A stretch of DNA of 64,000 nucleotides from Hanleya hanleyi (taxonomy: Eukaryota > Mollusca > Polyplacophora > Lepidopleurida > Hanleyidae): assembly GCA_036873755.1 (NCBI GenBank), contig JAVTVY010018879.1, forward strand, positions 1 through 64,000, read 5' to 3'. The notes beneath the pieces are model-generated. The model was given only the letters and a program-made list of their open reading frames with translations. It was not told the origin of the DNA and searched no databases. A program made the translations under genes and the position numbers. Positions 53,741 through 64,000 of this stretch are shown here, in pieces; positions within the stretch are counted from its first letter, which is position 1; each line of letters begins with the position of its first letter.

Positions 53741-54805
53741 AGGTCGTCCCAGCTGGGCTGACCAAGACAAACAAATAAAACCGCCGCGATCAGCGAAAAT
53801 ATGTCGAATCAACTCAAAATTTCACCATGCACAAATACCAAAAACGTTCACGAAAAATACTACACAAGAAATACGGGAATAATACTAGCTTTAAACCCCA
53901 GAAATACTCGAAATAACAGACGAAATTGCAAGTGCAAATCACTGTCTGACTACATGCAGGCCCGTTCTTGAAATATGAAATGTTTCCGGACATAAAATTG
54001 TGAGGAAAACGAAAATTGGCGCTTTTTTCTACACAGTGACCTCCTGAACTTTTTTGTACTCGCCTCAAAATGAAGCGAAATGTTGCGAGAATCTAGACCA
54101 GTTAGAGACACAGCAGCTTCAGTTATTTGGTGTCAGGTTAGCTTACAGTGGTAACATAAGTTATTGAACAATTGATATATAGCTGAACTGATGAACACTT
54201 CTCTCTTGAACAGATCCCTGTCTCTGCTTCTGCAATATTCAGTGAATATTAGGCTAACTCAAAACAAACACATATTCATTCGTTGATACAATAATACGTC
54301 GTAAATATTTCTGATATATTGAACCACATCTCGTGTTAGTAACTTATTTGAAATCATTCTAATAATAGGAGCTGTCTGTCCAGTGTCTCGTGTTTAGCAT
54401 AAATCCGCATTTGCCGTATACTCCTCAGTAACACTGGCACGGTGTGTACAGGGCCGCGAGCGGTATGAGCCCTGCTTATTCAAGGGCTTTCGGCGCCCGT
54501 CGGTCCCGCTTACTCTGCAGTCCCACAACCAATTCTCTATAAGATCCCTGTCTCTGCTTCTACGATATTCAGTGAATATTTTTAAATTTTTAAATGGGGT
54601 GTCATTCATTGATACAATAAAGTGGCCTCTCCAGAAGTGTGTTTGCCATAGCACTAACAAATAATTATAGACTCCCATCTAGGGAGCCGCATAACAAACC
54701 TCCCACACAGGGAGCTTCAGAAAAGACTAATTCGAACAACCAAACAAATAAATAAAAAAATAATAACAGTTGTAACCCGTTTACAGTAGCCCGCGCTATA
54801 TGTTA
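53741..54805. other. Unrecognised stretch with a short direct repeat
   Basis: 'agatccctgtctctgcttct' and 'atattcagtgaatatt' occur at about 54213 and 54540. No gene recognised. Confidence 0.4.
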
Positions 54806-54895
54806 CAGTGCCTTCGAAGACCCCAAAGCCCCGTATGACAATGTTATAATCAACACAGCGCCATCTATCCACACAAGGAAAATGGTGATCCACGT
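54806..54895. repeat. Dispersed 'ccttcgaagac' repeat, copy 3 of 3
   Basis: Nearly identical to copy 1 ('tataatcaacacagcgccat'), which suggests recent spread. Confidence 0.8.
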
Positions 54896-55840
54896 TAAAG
54901 TTAAACCAGCCGGGCATTTGCGTAGGCCCTACACTTCGCCATCCATAAGATGGCTTGCGAATCGTATGTCTCCATTATCGTGGAGCGATATCCGGTACTT
55001 TACCGGACTCTGTTCGGCCTTCATCCGGCGGAGAACAGACACCAGAAACCTGATAAATTACACATTTTCATGCCACTTCTGAAACAGATATTGCCTTAGC
55101 TTACAAAATATATAGGTATGAATAACTTTCTCATCGTGACCAGGGGTGAGTCGGATCTGTAATTTTGAACAAATCGGACATCACATGACTCGAAAATGGC
55201 GAGTTACGTTGGGGTTACGTCGGTAGACTTTTGCTGATTGACTGACGAAGTCACGTGGTATTGATTTCTGCAAATTCCCTCTTGCAGTCGCCCATTCTCA
55301 AAGAGAGCCGTGTCTACCCGCGGGAGACCAAAGCGACTCTCATGTAAACTGGTGACATTTTTGAATCTCCAATCTCAAAGCGAGGCAGCATGACATCATT
55401 CTCAAATCGAGCCGTGTCTACCCGCGAACTACTTCCTGTATTAGATAACTCGCTTTCACGGCCAAGTATACATACCGACAATAATTTGTTCGCGATTGAT
55501 ATGCTCCGAAACGGAAAGAGTCATTTCCCAATTATATAGCCCACGTTATGTTTAGCAATTCGCTTCTAACTCGGCGGAGTCAGCAGGTCAGTGACAAGCC
55601 AGATAATCATACGCCGCCTACTCACCCCCCAAATTTTGGGGGGATGGCTCCCATTTACGCGTGAGACTCTTTCTCGCAGTAGGGAGTCTCGCGAGACGAG
55701 AATGGCAGTCGCCGAAAGTAGGCTGAAAATGGATACACACGATCCCAGGTTCAGTCTTACCGCGTACAGATGACCCCGATGGTTACAAGTTGATCAATTA
55801 TGCTCGGAATTTGATTCGTTTTATTTTCAGGCCATTATTA
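54896..55840. other. Unrecognised stretch
   Basis: It contains a repeated 'tctcaaa.cgagccgtgtctacccgcg' phrase (about 55296 and 55395), with no gene. Confidence 0.4.
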
Positions 55841-55852
55841 AGGAATTCCTGT

Positions 55853-57190
55853 AATGTCCACACAAGTTAATTCATCAGTCATGCTTATAGCAGTTGGCTT
55901 TTATCTACATGTTGTGCTTGCTGGGACTAAACTTTGCCTCATCGTTCGCCCCAAAATGGCTCATATACGGAACTCAAGTAAAGAAGGCGGTGTTTTCGAA
56001 TCGTTTTGGCCGTTCTCTGTTCGCAAAACCGGTCTGTCTTATGCAAAGATATCATCTACGTACCAATAGAGCCAGTGGATACAGAATGGCTCTCGATGAA
56101 TCGTTCATATCTGGACGTTATAGGCACGAATACATTGGCCAATATCACGAAGTTAACGTTGAAATATCTAGGCCTCACACGGTGCAGAGTGGAGCGCTTG
56201 TCGAATGACTCATTCATCTTTTTGACATTCGGCCAAAACTCGAGCATAGACTTGAGCGGAAACCGTATACCACCGATTGAAATTAAGGTACTATGTAATG
56301 TTCAAGTGACTGGAGTTACATAAATAGTCTTGAGCAATATGTCACTGTTTCGATTGTCTTGAGGACAACTGGATCGAAAATTTCTCCGGAGATACTGTCG
56401 ACCGTGCCGAACATCTGGCATTTTTAACTGAATTGTCCCTCCGCCGTAATAGGTGTCAAGCCATGCCGAAATTCACAGACGATGAGGGCAAAGGATCCCT
56501 CTGCCTTGGTATTGGTGAAGCCCTTGGCATTCGAGAAACCACGAAATTCTCAAGAGTGGCACGTTCACAGTTCCAACTGTTAGTGTTTTTGAAAAAATTT
56601 AGGTTTACTATCAAACAGTATTCATAACCTACCAGATAATTTGTTCACCGAAATGCCAAAGTTAACAGAGGTCAACATTGTGGGCAACACACTAGAATAT
56701 ATTAAAAATCATGTGTTTATCAGCAAATCTCTTGAAATATTGCGGTTGGGATGTTTGAACTGCACCGTTAAATAATACAGGACGTTGGGGGTTTTCAAAG
56801 GTTGTCCAAATCTTAGAAAACTGTTCTTGACTAACAATGACATAAACGAAGTAACCAAAAACCAACTCAGACAGATGTTTGAGCCCTTTCGAAAATTAAA
56901 TCATCTGGATCTGGGAACACCCAATTACATGTCATTCTGCGCACCTTGTTTGGAACACTGCCATCTTTAGATGTTTTAGACTTATCTGCTAAACAGGATT
57001 TCAAAGTTGAATTCCAGAAATTTTATCATTGCTACACAGATGACTGCATTCAATTTGAAGGGCAATAAAGTTAGTGTATTGAACGAGACTTCCTTTCCAA
57101 AAACTTTTCTCACGCGCTTGAAAATACTAAATCTGCCTCCCCCCTTCCCTATGGAGAAAAATATCATTACTACAGATTGGAAGCATTAAT
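55853..57190 (+). pseudogene. Decayed leucine-rich-repeat receptor (TLR-like) relic
   Basis: The reading frame changes often. The start reads MSTQVNSSVMLIAVGFYLHV, a likely signal peptide (55854). A Cys-containing cap follows in another frame (SVLCKDIIYVPIEPVDTEWL, near 56030-56090). LRR-like pieces are NITKLTLKYLGLTR, SSIDLSGNRIPPIEI, LRKLFLTNNDINEV, RKLNHLDLGT, MTAFNLKGNKVSVLNETSF and LKILNLPPP, the last near 57120-57150. These consensus LxxLxLxxNxI repeats are typical of Toll-like receptor ectodomains. The sequence ends before any membrane segment or TIR domain. At least five frame breaks show it is older than the pseudogene at 36.5-39.0 kb and lies on the opposite strand. Confidence 0.68.
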
Positions 57191-57461
57191 TATTCCATTC
57201 GGAAGTGTAATCCTTGTATCCTTTTACTTAGTTTACATTTTCTGTTTGTCTCCCAATTTCTTGTCAAAGTTTTCAATATCGCCAACTTGTATTTTGCTGT
57301 AGCTAGTTTTGAATGGGCATGCCAACTTCTTTCACAATACACTAATGTAGACTTATTGCAGCCATCGTCTATTAAAAAAATTTCGCGTCAATAATCGAAA
57401 AACCTACTTTGTATGCCAATTCGCATCAATTCCAAATATGTATGAAAATAAAAAAAATAAA

Positions 57462-57765
57462 TTGGAGCGATATGCAAAATGTGGGAAAATTGACGTCTGT
57501 CGACTTAAAAGCAACCATACAACTACAGGAAAGCATCGGCACCTAACATTCAGATCCTAGAATACGGCGGATTCTCGATCGTAGCCTTAGTATCTCAGCC
57601 GCACTTTTATTGCTGATGTTCATGTGGAGACTATGAAGTATCCACACGGCCCCTAGCACCGGCTTAAGCGGTATTAGATACGCTAGCTCGTGAGCTGTGA
57701 TGACAGATCAGCTCAAACAATTCATCTGATGTTAATCCAAGATGGTTTGCTACAGAGAGAAGCGG
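57462..57765 (-). repeat. Dispersed element with inverted core, copy 2
   Basis: It matches 42488-42776. The 'ccacacggcccctagcaccg' and 'gcttaagcggtattagatac' segments are reverse complements of the 508-bp unit core, better preserved than in copy 1. Confidence 0.72.
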
Positions 57766-57847
57766 TAGCTCGTGAGCTGTGATGACAGATCAGCTCAAAC
57801 AATTCATCTGATGTTAATCCAAGATGGTTTGCTACAGAGAGAAGCGG
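57684..57847. repeat. Perfect 82-bp tandem duplication
   Basis: Two adjacent identical 82-base units begin 'tagctcgtgagctgtgatga' and end 'acagagagaagcgg'. Perfect identity means a very recent event or an assembly artefact. Confidence 0.95.
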
Positions 57848-60600
57848 TCAACAGTTTTCAATGATGTCAGCAAGACATGGTGTGGTTCTCTACATAAAAT
57901 CCGAATCAGTGACCGTTATTCTTTATTCAAATGAATTTCCAAGTCTTTTCCAGAATATGCATAGAAAGTAGAAAACAGTTGGTTATGTTTCTGTCGGGTT
58001 GGCCTTATTTCCCATCATGGAAGTTCTGTTCCGGTAAATGCTCTCCTGGCAAAATGGCTGCCATGTGCAAAACCGAATACGGTATACCATCACTCATGTT
58101 TGTCGCTTCCGTCCGTGACCGTATAGCCAAGTGTAGGCATCGCGCGCAGAAACATCAATCAAGGATATATAACGAATGATACGATGACCTTCAATCACAA
58201 AATAACGACAACGTATTCACAATACACTGAAATGTTTAATTTTATATGGGGATGGAACTTGCTTTGTTGTATCGATTAATATGTACCAGGCATACCCATC
58301 AGAATACTATTCTGTATTCATGCTCAAAATAAAGCATCAATCGATGCAGTATTTAATTGCAGCGTACCGGTACATGTATATCACTGTTTACCTTCCTAGA
58401 TTATATATCTCATACACACTTTTCAAACTCATTACGAATATGTTCAACGCTTCAGACAATTGGCATATCTGATTAGCGTGAGACGAAGGGCCTCCCTTGA
58501 ACTTTCGATATTATTGTGCAGACCAAGTAATCCTTCATGTGCAATTGAATACTCGCCACCATAAAAGGTACAAGTGAATGGAACGACAAATAGTACACAT
58601 TGAAAAATGTTTTCTAGTCTTTTTCTCAAGCTTTCTTCAAATTTCGTAGATTAAGAAACCATATCTTTTCAAGTTTAAGACCGTAAATTTGATCAGAAGA
58701 TAACTGAATGTAACTATACAAAACTATGCAAACAGGAATAATGCACTTAAACATCGAAAACCAGTCAAAATAGGTCGAAAAATATATTTAAATTTTTCTC
58801 ATCCAAGAAAAATCAAGCAATGGTAGACTGACAACAAATTATTTCTTTGAAAAAAAAGATATGAGAAAATATTGAGAAAATTCAAGACTGGTGAATCTCC
58901 CATTCTTGGATGAGAAGAAAAAAATACGGTTTGACTCCTTTGGAGAAAATTAATACTTTTTTCAATGTTTAATAGCAACCAAAATGTTCTTCAGTATATC
59001 CATGTTCGTGTATTTGATATCATTTGTTCTCTGATTAAATGTACTGTCTTAAAAAAGGCAAAATGTAATTTCTTATGTAAGAGTTTTTAATAAAAAGCCT
59101 AGTAACAGCATTTCCATAGGACGCATCGATAACACACATTCTATAACAGTTGTGTCAATAACGTCGAGCTAACCGTGCATTTATTACACGTTTTACCACG
59201 GTTACGTGAAATCAACACGCGTCAAGTACAGGTGTCCATTGGGAGATTCCATTTCATAATTCGATTTGAAAGGGACACAAATAAATTACAAGATGAAATT
59301 TCTTTCTCAAGTTTAGCTGTTGTTTCCAACTTGAAATTGGTTAACAAAGCGACACAAATAGACATACATCCACGTAATTTCCACACAGCTGTCTGTATCA
59401 CTCCTCCTTTGAGAGACCCCATAAACTCAGTGGACGAGTTTTTTTTCAAGAAAGGGAAGAAAGACTGTCAAAGTTTAAAATATGTTTTCAACCTTTCATT
59501 ATAATATTTGTTGATAATCAATTTGGGTAGTGCAATAGAATAAAAATAATGTTTTCATAGGTGTGCCATATGGAAAGTTTATAAATTTCCCGCACTAATT
59601 GTGCGTAAAATAAACATTGAGCACGCCCATGAAAACATTATTTCTTAAACAACATCTTTCACTATGATACCACCCCTGCTCACATGATCTACAATACTGA
59701 CTGCGTTTGTGCCGATAACAATCACCAGCGAGGAACAAGTCGAGGCTCTCTCCAGTTTACCCACAAAATATATAGATGATATATATGTCTCATTATATTA
59801 GCAAATCCCAAATTCAATAAAAGTTAAACGTGGTATGATAGTTGGCGGGATAAGAAACCATTTAGAATTCATCTTGTGTTTTTATTAGATTTATTTCATA
59901 TTCATTTGGACGACGGCTGGATATTGAATGTTCAATCTGACCTTTGCTATGCTGAAATGCTTTTAAAAGAATCATGTGAAGCAAGACAGCATCATGTCGT
60001 ATGGAAATTCGGTTTCAAGTTTTTAAAAGCGACATACACAGCAGTTTCGGAGTTATGAAACTGTTCCGTTCCGCAAGCAAGTTGGTACGCGCTTGAAAAC
60101 TGCGCAGCTGAGAACAAGTTGAATGGAGGTTAGAAAACACTGAGGTGGATACGTTTTATCTGAGAGAGGTGTCCGCTTTCTTCATCTCAAACTGACGGTA
60201 ATGTGACACCGAATTCAGTATTCCGTTAACTCACTCACTCACTCCATCCGACCTATAGCCAAACATCTTCTTACGGATCTAAATGTACATTGCGAAATAT
60301 CCCCTGATTTACAATCATAAATGATCATAACGACCTCACAATTTGTTAAAACAAAAATAATTCCATATAGAAAGCGTAGAATATACAGTGTGGCAAATCT
60401 GTATGGTATGTATACTTCCTTATATGGTCTTGTCATAATCTTGTCAGACGATAAGCGATAGGCTAATTAGCGCATCCCAGATCAAAGTTTCAGCTTAAGA
60501 ATCATCAAATGACCTTTTTTCTCTCGATGTTTATCTGTTTTGATTGCATAACTAACATTGAATATGCAATATGCATCCCAAACACGAGACTGGATGTACT
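57848..60600. other. Unrecognised stretch
   Basis: No gene with recognisable domains. The plus-strand open frame 59175-59504 (109 codons, starting MHLLHVLPRLREINT) has ordinary amino-acid composition and could be an exon, but nothing supports it further. Confidence 0.4.
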
Positions 60601-60621
60601 CTGACACAGAAGTCCTGCTCC

Positions 60622-60666
60622 TATTAGAGTTAGGGTTAGGAACTCTAATCCTAACCTTAATCAGAC
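60622..60666. repeat. TTAGGG-containing hairpin
   Basis: 'attagagttagggttaggaa' and 'ctctaatcctaaccttaat' form a short inverted repeat with two telomere-like TTAGGG words on one side and CCTAA on the other. Confidence 0.6.
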
Positions 60667-60683
60667 AGATTCAGCTTGCTGAC

Positions 60684-60765
60684 ACTAGCGATTGGTCAGT
60701 GTCAGCTTGCTGTCACAGCGATTGGTCAGTGTCAGCTTGCTGTCACAGCGATTGGTCATTCGACC
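60684..60765 (+). promoter_or_regulatory. Three 30-bp repeats with inverted CCAAT boxes
   Basis: 'agcgattggtcagtgtcagc' plus 'ttgctgtcac' is repeated at exact 30-bp spacing (ATTGG at about 60691, 60721 and 60751). ATTGG is the reverse of CCAAT, the NF-Y site. A TATTTATAGG box lies at about 60807. No coding sequence is evident downstream, so promoter activity is a guess. Confidence 0.4.
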
Positions 60766-60927
60766 CGCGTCATTTCAAATTGAGACGAGCGTTCTCAGTG
60801 GATCACTATTTATAGGAGCCATTCCAGTCTTCATATACAACCACGTGACTGTCTCAGTTGATCCATGTTCGATCTCAAAATCTGCCGTCTAACTGAGAAA
60901 ATATTGTTGTTGCTGCATCAGACTGTA

Positions 60928-61484
60928 ATCGGTATCTACCGTCAGTGCTGCATTCGACGGATCAACACTCTAGAAATAGAAAGATAAGCCAACTCTCGCA
61001 CCTCCATTTTCAGCGAGCATGCAATCTATGTCACTAGAAATATCTCCGCGAGTGGCTATTTTAGCCAATAAATTACCGAAAAATTGCCGATCGCGGAGAT
61101 GATTTCCGTTGACAGAGAACGTTCATAAAGTTAGACCGCAGTTCGCAGTTCATTGTTCGAGGAGACCAGCAACTATTTCCTCGGATATGGAAATCTGTAT
61201 TTTTTTATTATGAGTACTTTGAACTCCAAACTCTGTATAGCAAGAGAGAATGTCATGCTCTATATCTTTGCATATTCATATCCCAAATCTGCCGCCAATG
61301 GGCGCTGCTAGGGGCGCTGTAATGAGTCGCGGAATGACTGGTCCCGAATAACGAACTGCGAAAAGCGGTCTAACTTTTACGTTGACAGAGATTACATGCT
61401 CGCTGAAAAGTTGGCTTACCTTTCTATTTCTAGAGTGTTGGTCCGTCGACTGCAGCATTGACGGTAGATAGGATAGCCGGTGAT
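60928..61484. mobile_element. Foldback element with a nested hairpin
   Basis: 'caacactctagaaatagaaa' and 'gccaac' to 'cagcgagcatg' on the left match 'catgctcgctg' to 'gttggcttacctttctattt' on the right. The match resumes at 'aagttagaccgcagttcgca' / 'gcgaaaagcggtctaactt'. The left arm is interrupted by a separate 65-bp hairpin, 'atctccgcgagtggc...gatcgcggagat'. No coding capacity. Confidence 0.7.
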
Positions 61485-62057
61485 CGGACCGATACTATAG
61501 GTTAAAGTTTAGTCTGCCAAAGTGCGTGAGACAATGCAGCATTTTCAAATGAAGTTTCTTGAGTGTGCATATAACGAAGCTGCAAACCATCGAGGGTATT
61601 ACTAACGTTCTGCTTCAGGGTTAAGTACAGTGGCATAATCCCTTGGCGGCATGTAAGATACACAGAGGATCAGATGTGATGCCCATATTGATACAGTTTG
61701 ATTATTTCCTTTAAATTTGAATGAATTCTCCATGTATGTTTAAGTGGGTAAATGGTCCCAGAACTGGTGCGGTAGAAGTGCTGAAAATAAATATTGCGTA
61801 TACAAAAAAATTGTTCAATTGGCATGAAGTACAATATTTTATTGTATAGTCTCATCAATCTGGAATAACAGGACCGTGAAGTAGTGCATTCGTGCATAAT
61901 CGCCAATTTTGAGGCAAAAACACCTCATATGTATTTCTATAAATATATGAAAATAAACGATATCCAGAGCCAGCTTGATACAGCATATTCGCTGTTCCAA
62001 TATGTAGTCGTAGACCAAATCTTGTTCTGGTTATTATGGTGTTCCATTTCGGTCATT

Positions 62058-62345
62058 TTTGCGTCGCGCGTCGCAGGCGACGGGAAGGGCGACGTCGCCC
62101 ACGGCGTCGTCCGCGACGTCGCCCTTCCCGTTGCCCTTCCCGTCGCGTTCTTATAATGTTAAGAGATAGAACGCGACGCGACGTCGCCCTCGAAGCCGCC
62201 CTTCCCGTCGCGCGTCGCTTTAATCAACACGACGCGATAGGCGACGTCGACGTCGTGGGGCACGACGTCGCCCTTCCCGTCGCGTTCTTATAATGTTAAG
62301 AGATATAACGCGACGCGTGTCGCCCTTTCCGTCGCCTTCCGGTAT
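62058..62345. repeat. GC- and CpG-rich repeat island
   Basis: The block is dense in GCGACGTCGC, GTCGCGCGTCGC and 'gcccttcccgtcgcg'. 'gcccttcccgtcgcgttctt' plus 'ataatgttaagagata' occurs twice, 137 bp apart (about 62133 and 62270), and 'gcgttctt...agaacgc' forms a hairpin. Arg/Pro/Val-rich open frames result from the composition. The contrast with the AT-rich surroundings is sharp on both sides. Confidence 0.75.
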
Positions 62346-63470
62346 TTTAGGACAAAATCGATCTGCGCATGCTTAAGGAGCAGTTATTGCGATGTGGGTC
62401 GTATGGTGAGGCCGCCATTTCACGAATCAGCTCTGCCACTATCGACGAAGAAAATGTCGGCGTAAATTAATAATGCTTATCCTGCATTATCGTATAGCTT
62501 TTAAACGGTGTTAAATATTAGTCCATTCTTGGAATGATACCTGTTATGAAATTATCTCTCGGAAAGTCTGTAACTCGCTGTGTTGTACTGTGCACATTAT
62601 ATTTTCGCTTCCAAAAGATATGCGCAACCCCCACATCCGTACACGCGTGGATGTGTGTTTGGCTTTTATGTGTGCTTTTATGTGTTTGTGTGTTTTCATT
62701 TTTCAGATATCCTTACAGTATACCTCCTTATGTTACTACATTGCCCAGGGCTTTGAAAATATCCTTTTATTTACTGCTGTCCAACACTGTATACCGGTAC
62801 TCAACCTGTCACGTCCCGACAGATTGTAGTAGATATTTTAGCTTTCAATTTAGCAGAGAGAGATAGTTCTATAGCTCTCAAAAAGAAGAACAACAAAGAA
62901 ATTATGATGGAATTGAAGTCATTTTACTGTGAGAATTATGATTAATTGAAGAATATTAGTTTTTCTACACTTTCGAATTATCTGGTATTTCCACGATCGT
63001 ACTAGACGTTTGACGACAATTGAACTTCAAATTTAAGACGAGTTCTTGGAGTTCGGGTAATTTGCACTTAACTCATGGCCGTAGACAAGGGGGGCATGGA
63101 CCCCCCTCCCAAAAATATTTGCAAGACAAACAAAAAATAGACGTGATTGTGAAATACATATTCCCCACTGCGTGTTTGTCAGAGGGGAAAGTGGTCAAGC
63201 AGAGGAAACGAGGCATGTTTAAGCATACAGTTAATAGGGGAGTTCCGAATCGCCTTTTACATCTAGACTGCTGGCGCTCGTGTTGTTAAGAGTTGAGAGT
63301 GATTCTTGGCCTTATTTTCTACGAAAATCTGTTATCGATAATTGCATGTATAAAATTCTCTAATGGAACTTGTAAATCAATGAGAAAATCATGTCCGTCT
63401 CAGTGCACCAGCGCGGGCAGTTGCGAATCACTTTGGTAAGAAGCGGATCACGCCATCTAGCGGTCGTTAC
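62346..63470. other. Unrecognised stretch
   Basis: I find no supportable gene. The open frame 62534-62866 is Cys/Leu-rich and not recognised. Confidence 0.4.
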
Positions 63471-63484
63471 AGCCGCTGAGAATA

Positions 63485-63502
63485 TATATATATATACGTA
63501 AC
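63485..63502. repeat. (AT)n microsatellite
   Basis: 'atatatatatatatacg'; a second (TA)n run is at about 63690-63705. Confidence 0.9.
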
Positions 63503-63689
63503 CATTTGTGTACACACACATGCATAAATAGAAACGCAATCATATTAAATTTAATAAACGATGCTTTGATAAACTGCTGAAAGCAGTGAAACTAGTTAGC
63601 GAAATCAATCAGTCCGAGTTTGTGATGACTTTTTTCTAGTACTATATTTACCATACACAAAGGCAGTTTATACTGTGATCATTTAGTCT

Positions 63690-63965
63690 ATATATATATA
63701 TATAGGTAAAAAAAGAAGTTTGCTGGTGTGGAGCAGTAATATAAGAAAATAACGAAAAAACCTTCTCAACTTCCTACATCATTATATTCCGACTGCAGTT
63801 TCGAACGTAATGTTCTTTTCAAGGAATACTGTTTTCAAATGACAGACTGGTATATATACAAATACAGGGCACAACGATCGCTAGACGACGTGCCTGACTT
63901 AAGCAAGCAGTGACTTGATAACATGCTGACATTAATAGAAACAGTTGGTCACAATAAACATGAAA
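63690..63965 (-). repeat. Retroelement-tail-like sequence
   Basis: On the minus strand 'ccttgaaaagaacattacgt' runs into 'tcgaaactgcagtcggaata'. 'Gaaaagaacattacgttcgaaac' is a phrase I have seen near the ends of invertebrate retroelements, but I cannot name the family. It runs to the window edge and may continue beyond it. Confidence 0.3.
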
Positions 63966-64000
63966 AGAGAGATTACAAGGGATAATTCAAACGAGTACAA

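Noticed and set aside
59175..59504. Possible exon of 109 codons
   Set aside because: Composition is protein-like, but there is no domain, no strong splice or start context, and an overlapping antisense frame is just as open.
60622..60666. Interstitial telomere tract
   Set aside because: Only two TTAGGG-like words occur, inside a small hairpin; too short for a telomeric relic.
62036..62293. Arg-rich ORF in the GC-rich island
   Set aside because: It only reflects translation of GCGACGTCGC repeats; the other frames are also open.

Overview
The window looks like a piece of a marine mollusc genome, most likely a gastropod of the abalone type. The base composition is AT-rich, genes are sparse and intron-bearing, and decayed mobile elements and tandem arrays fill most of the sequence. 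The best lineage clue is the repeat at 17.25-17.50 kb, with a GTGAGTGAGTGAATATGA head and a 'cttcagttagtcgcctctt...gaggcctattcttacc' body, plus tails of the 'gaaatattgctgaac.cgacattaaac' type at 10.80 and 52.77 kb. These are characteristic of abalone SINEs. The species assignment is inference from recognised repeat style; no database was searched.

Only one gene looks intact: a predicted three-exon plus-strand gene at 11.3-14.9 kb, about 372 residues, for an OB-fold/RPA-like DNA-binding protein with a Cys4 zinc ribbon. A TATA box lies upstream and poly(A) signals downstream. Immune-receptor sequence is present only as relics. These are a nearly full-length Toll-like receptor pseudogene on the minus strand (36.5-39.0 kb, four frame breaks, TIR domain still readable), a duplicated fragment of the same receptor at 32.9-33.0 kb, and a far more decayed leucine-rich-repeat receptor on the plus strand at 55.8-57.2 kb.

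Layout: 1.5-6.4 kb tandem arrays (508-bp and 150-bp units); 7.5-10.8 kb a nest of retroelement relics (a reverse transcriptase, two RNase H copies) with an inverted tyrosine-recombinase relic; 11.2-15.6 kb the OB-fold gene with a MITE in its second intron; 16-18.8 kb small arrays, a SINE and an inverted repeat; 18.8-21.2 kb a 2,369-bp DNA transposon with about 250-bp terminal inverted repeats, a THAP relic and a P2X7-C-domain-like relic; 23.3-23.9 kb a 90-bp satellite; 25.1-25.5 kb a LINE ORF1-like relic; 27.2-30.9 kb a cluster of small gene-like units; 31-34 kb arrays and foldbacks; 35.7-39 kb unrecognised ORFs around a palindrome, then the TLR pseudogene; 39.3-41.6 kb a foldback element enclosing a second reverse-transcriptase relic; 42.9-47.2 kb arrays and LINE/SINE relics; 48-55 kb mostly unrecognised sequence with foldbacks and a LINE zinc-knuckle relic; 57.4-64 kb further inverted repeats and a very GC-rich patch.

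The most unusual part is 27.2-30.9 kb. At least three homologous units, in both orientations, carry (in part) a GGCGTTAAGG-type array, a TATA-like box, a short ORF and a poly(A)-like signal. The best-preserved unit encodes a C2H2 zinc finger, an acidic Ser/Thr region and a conserved C-terminal domain I do not recognise. A further ORF unrelated in sequence has the same array-TATA-ATG layout. This suggests a decayed multi-gene mobile or virus-like element whose genes shared one promoter design; that interpretation is inference.
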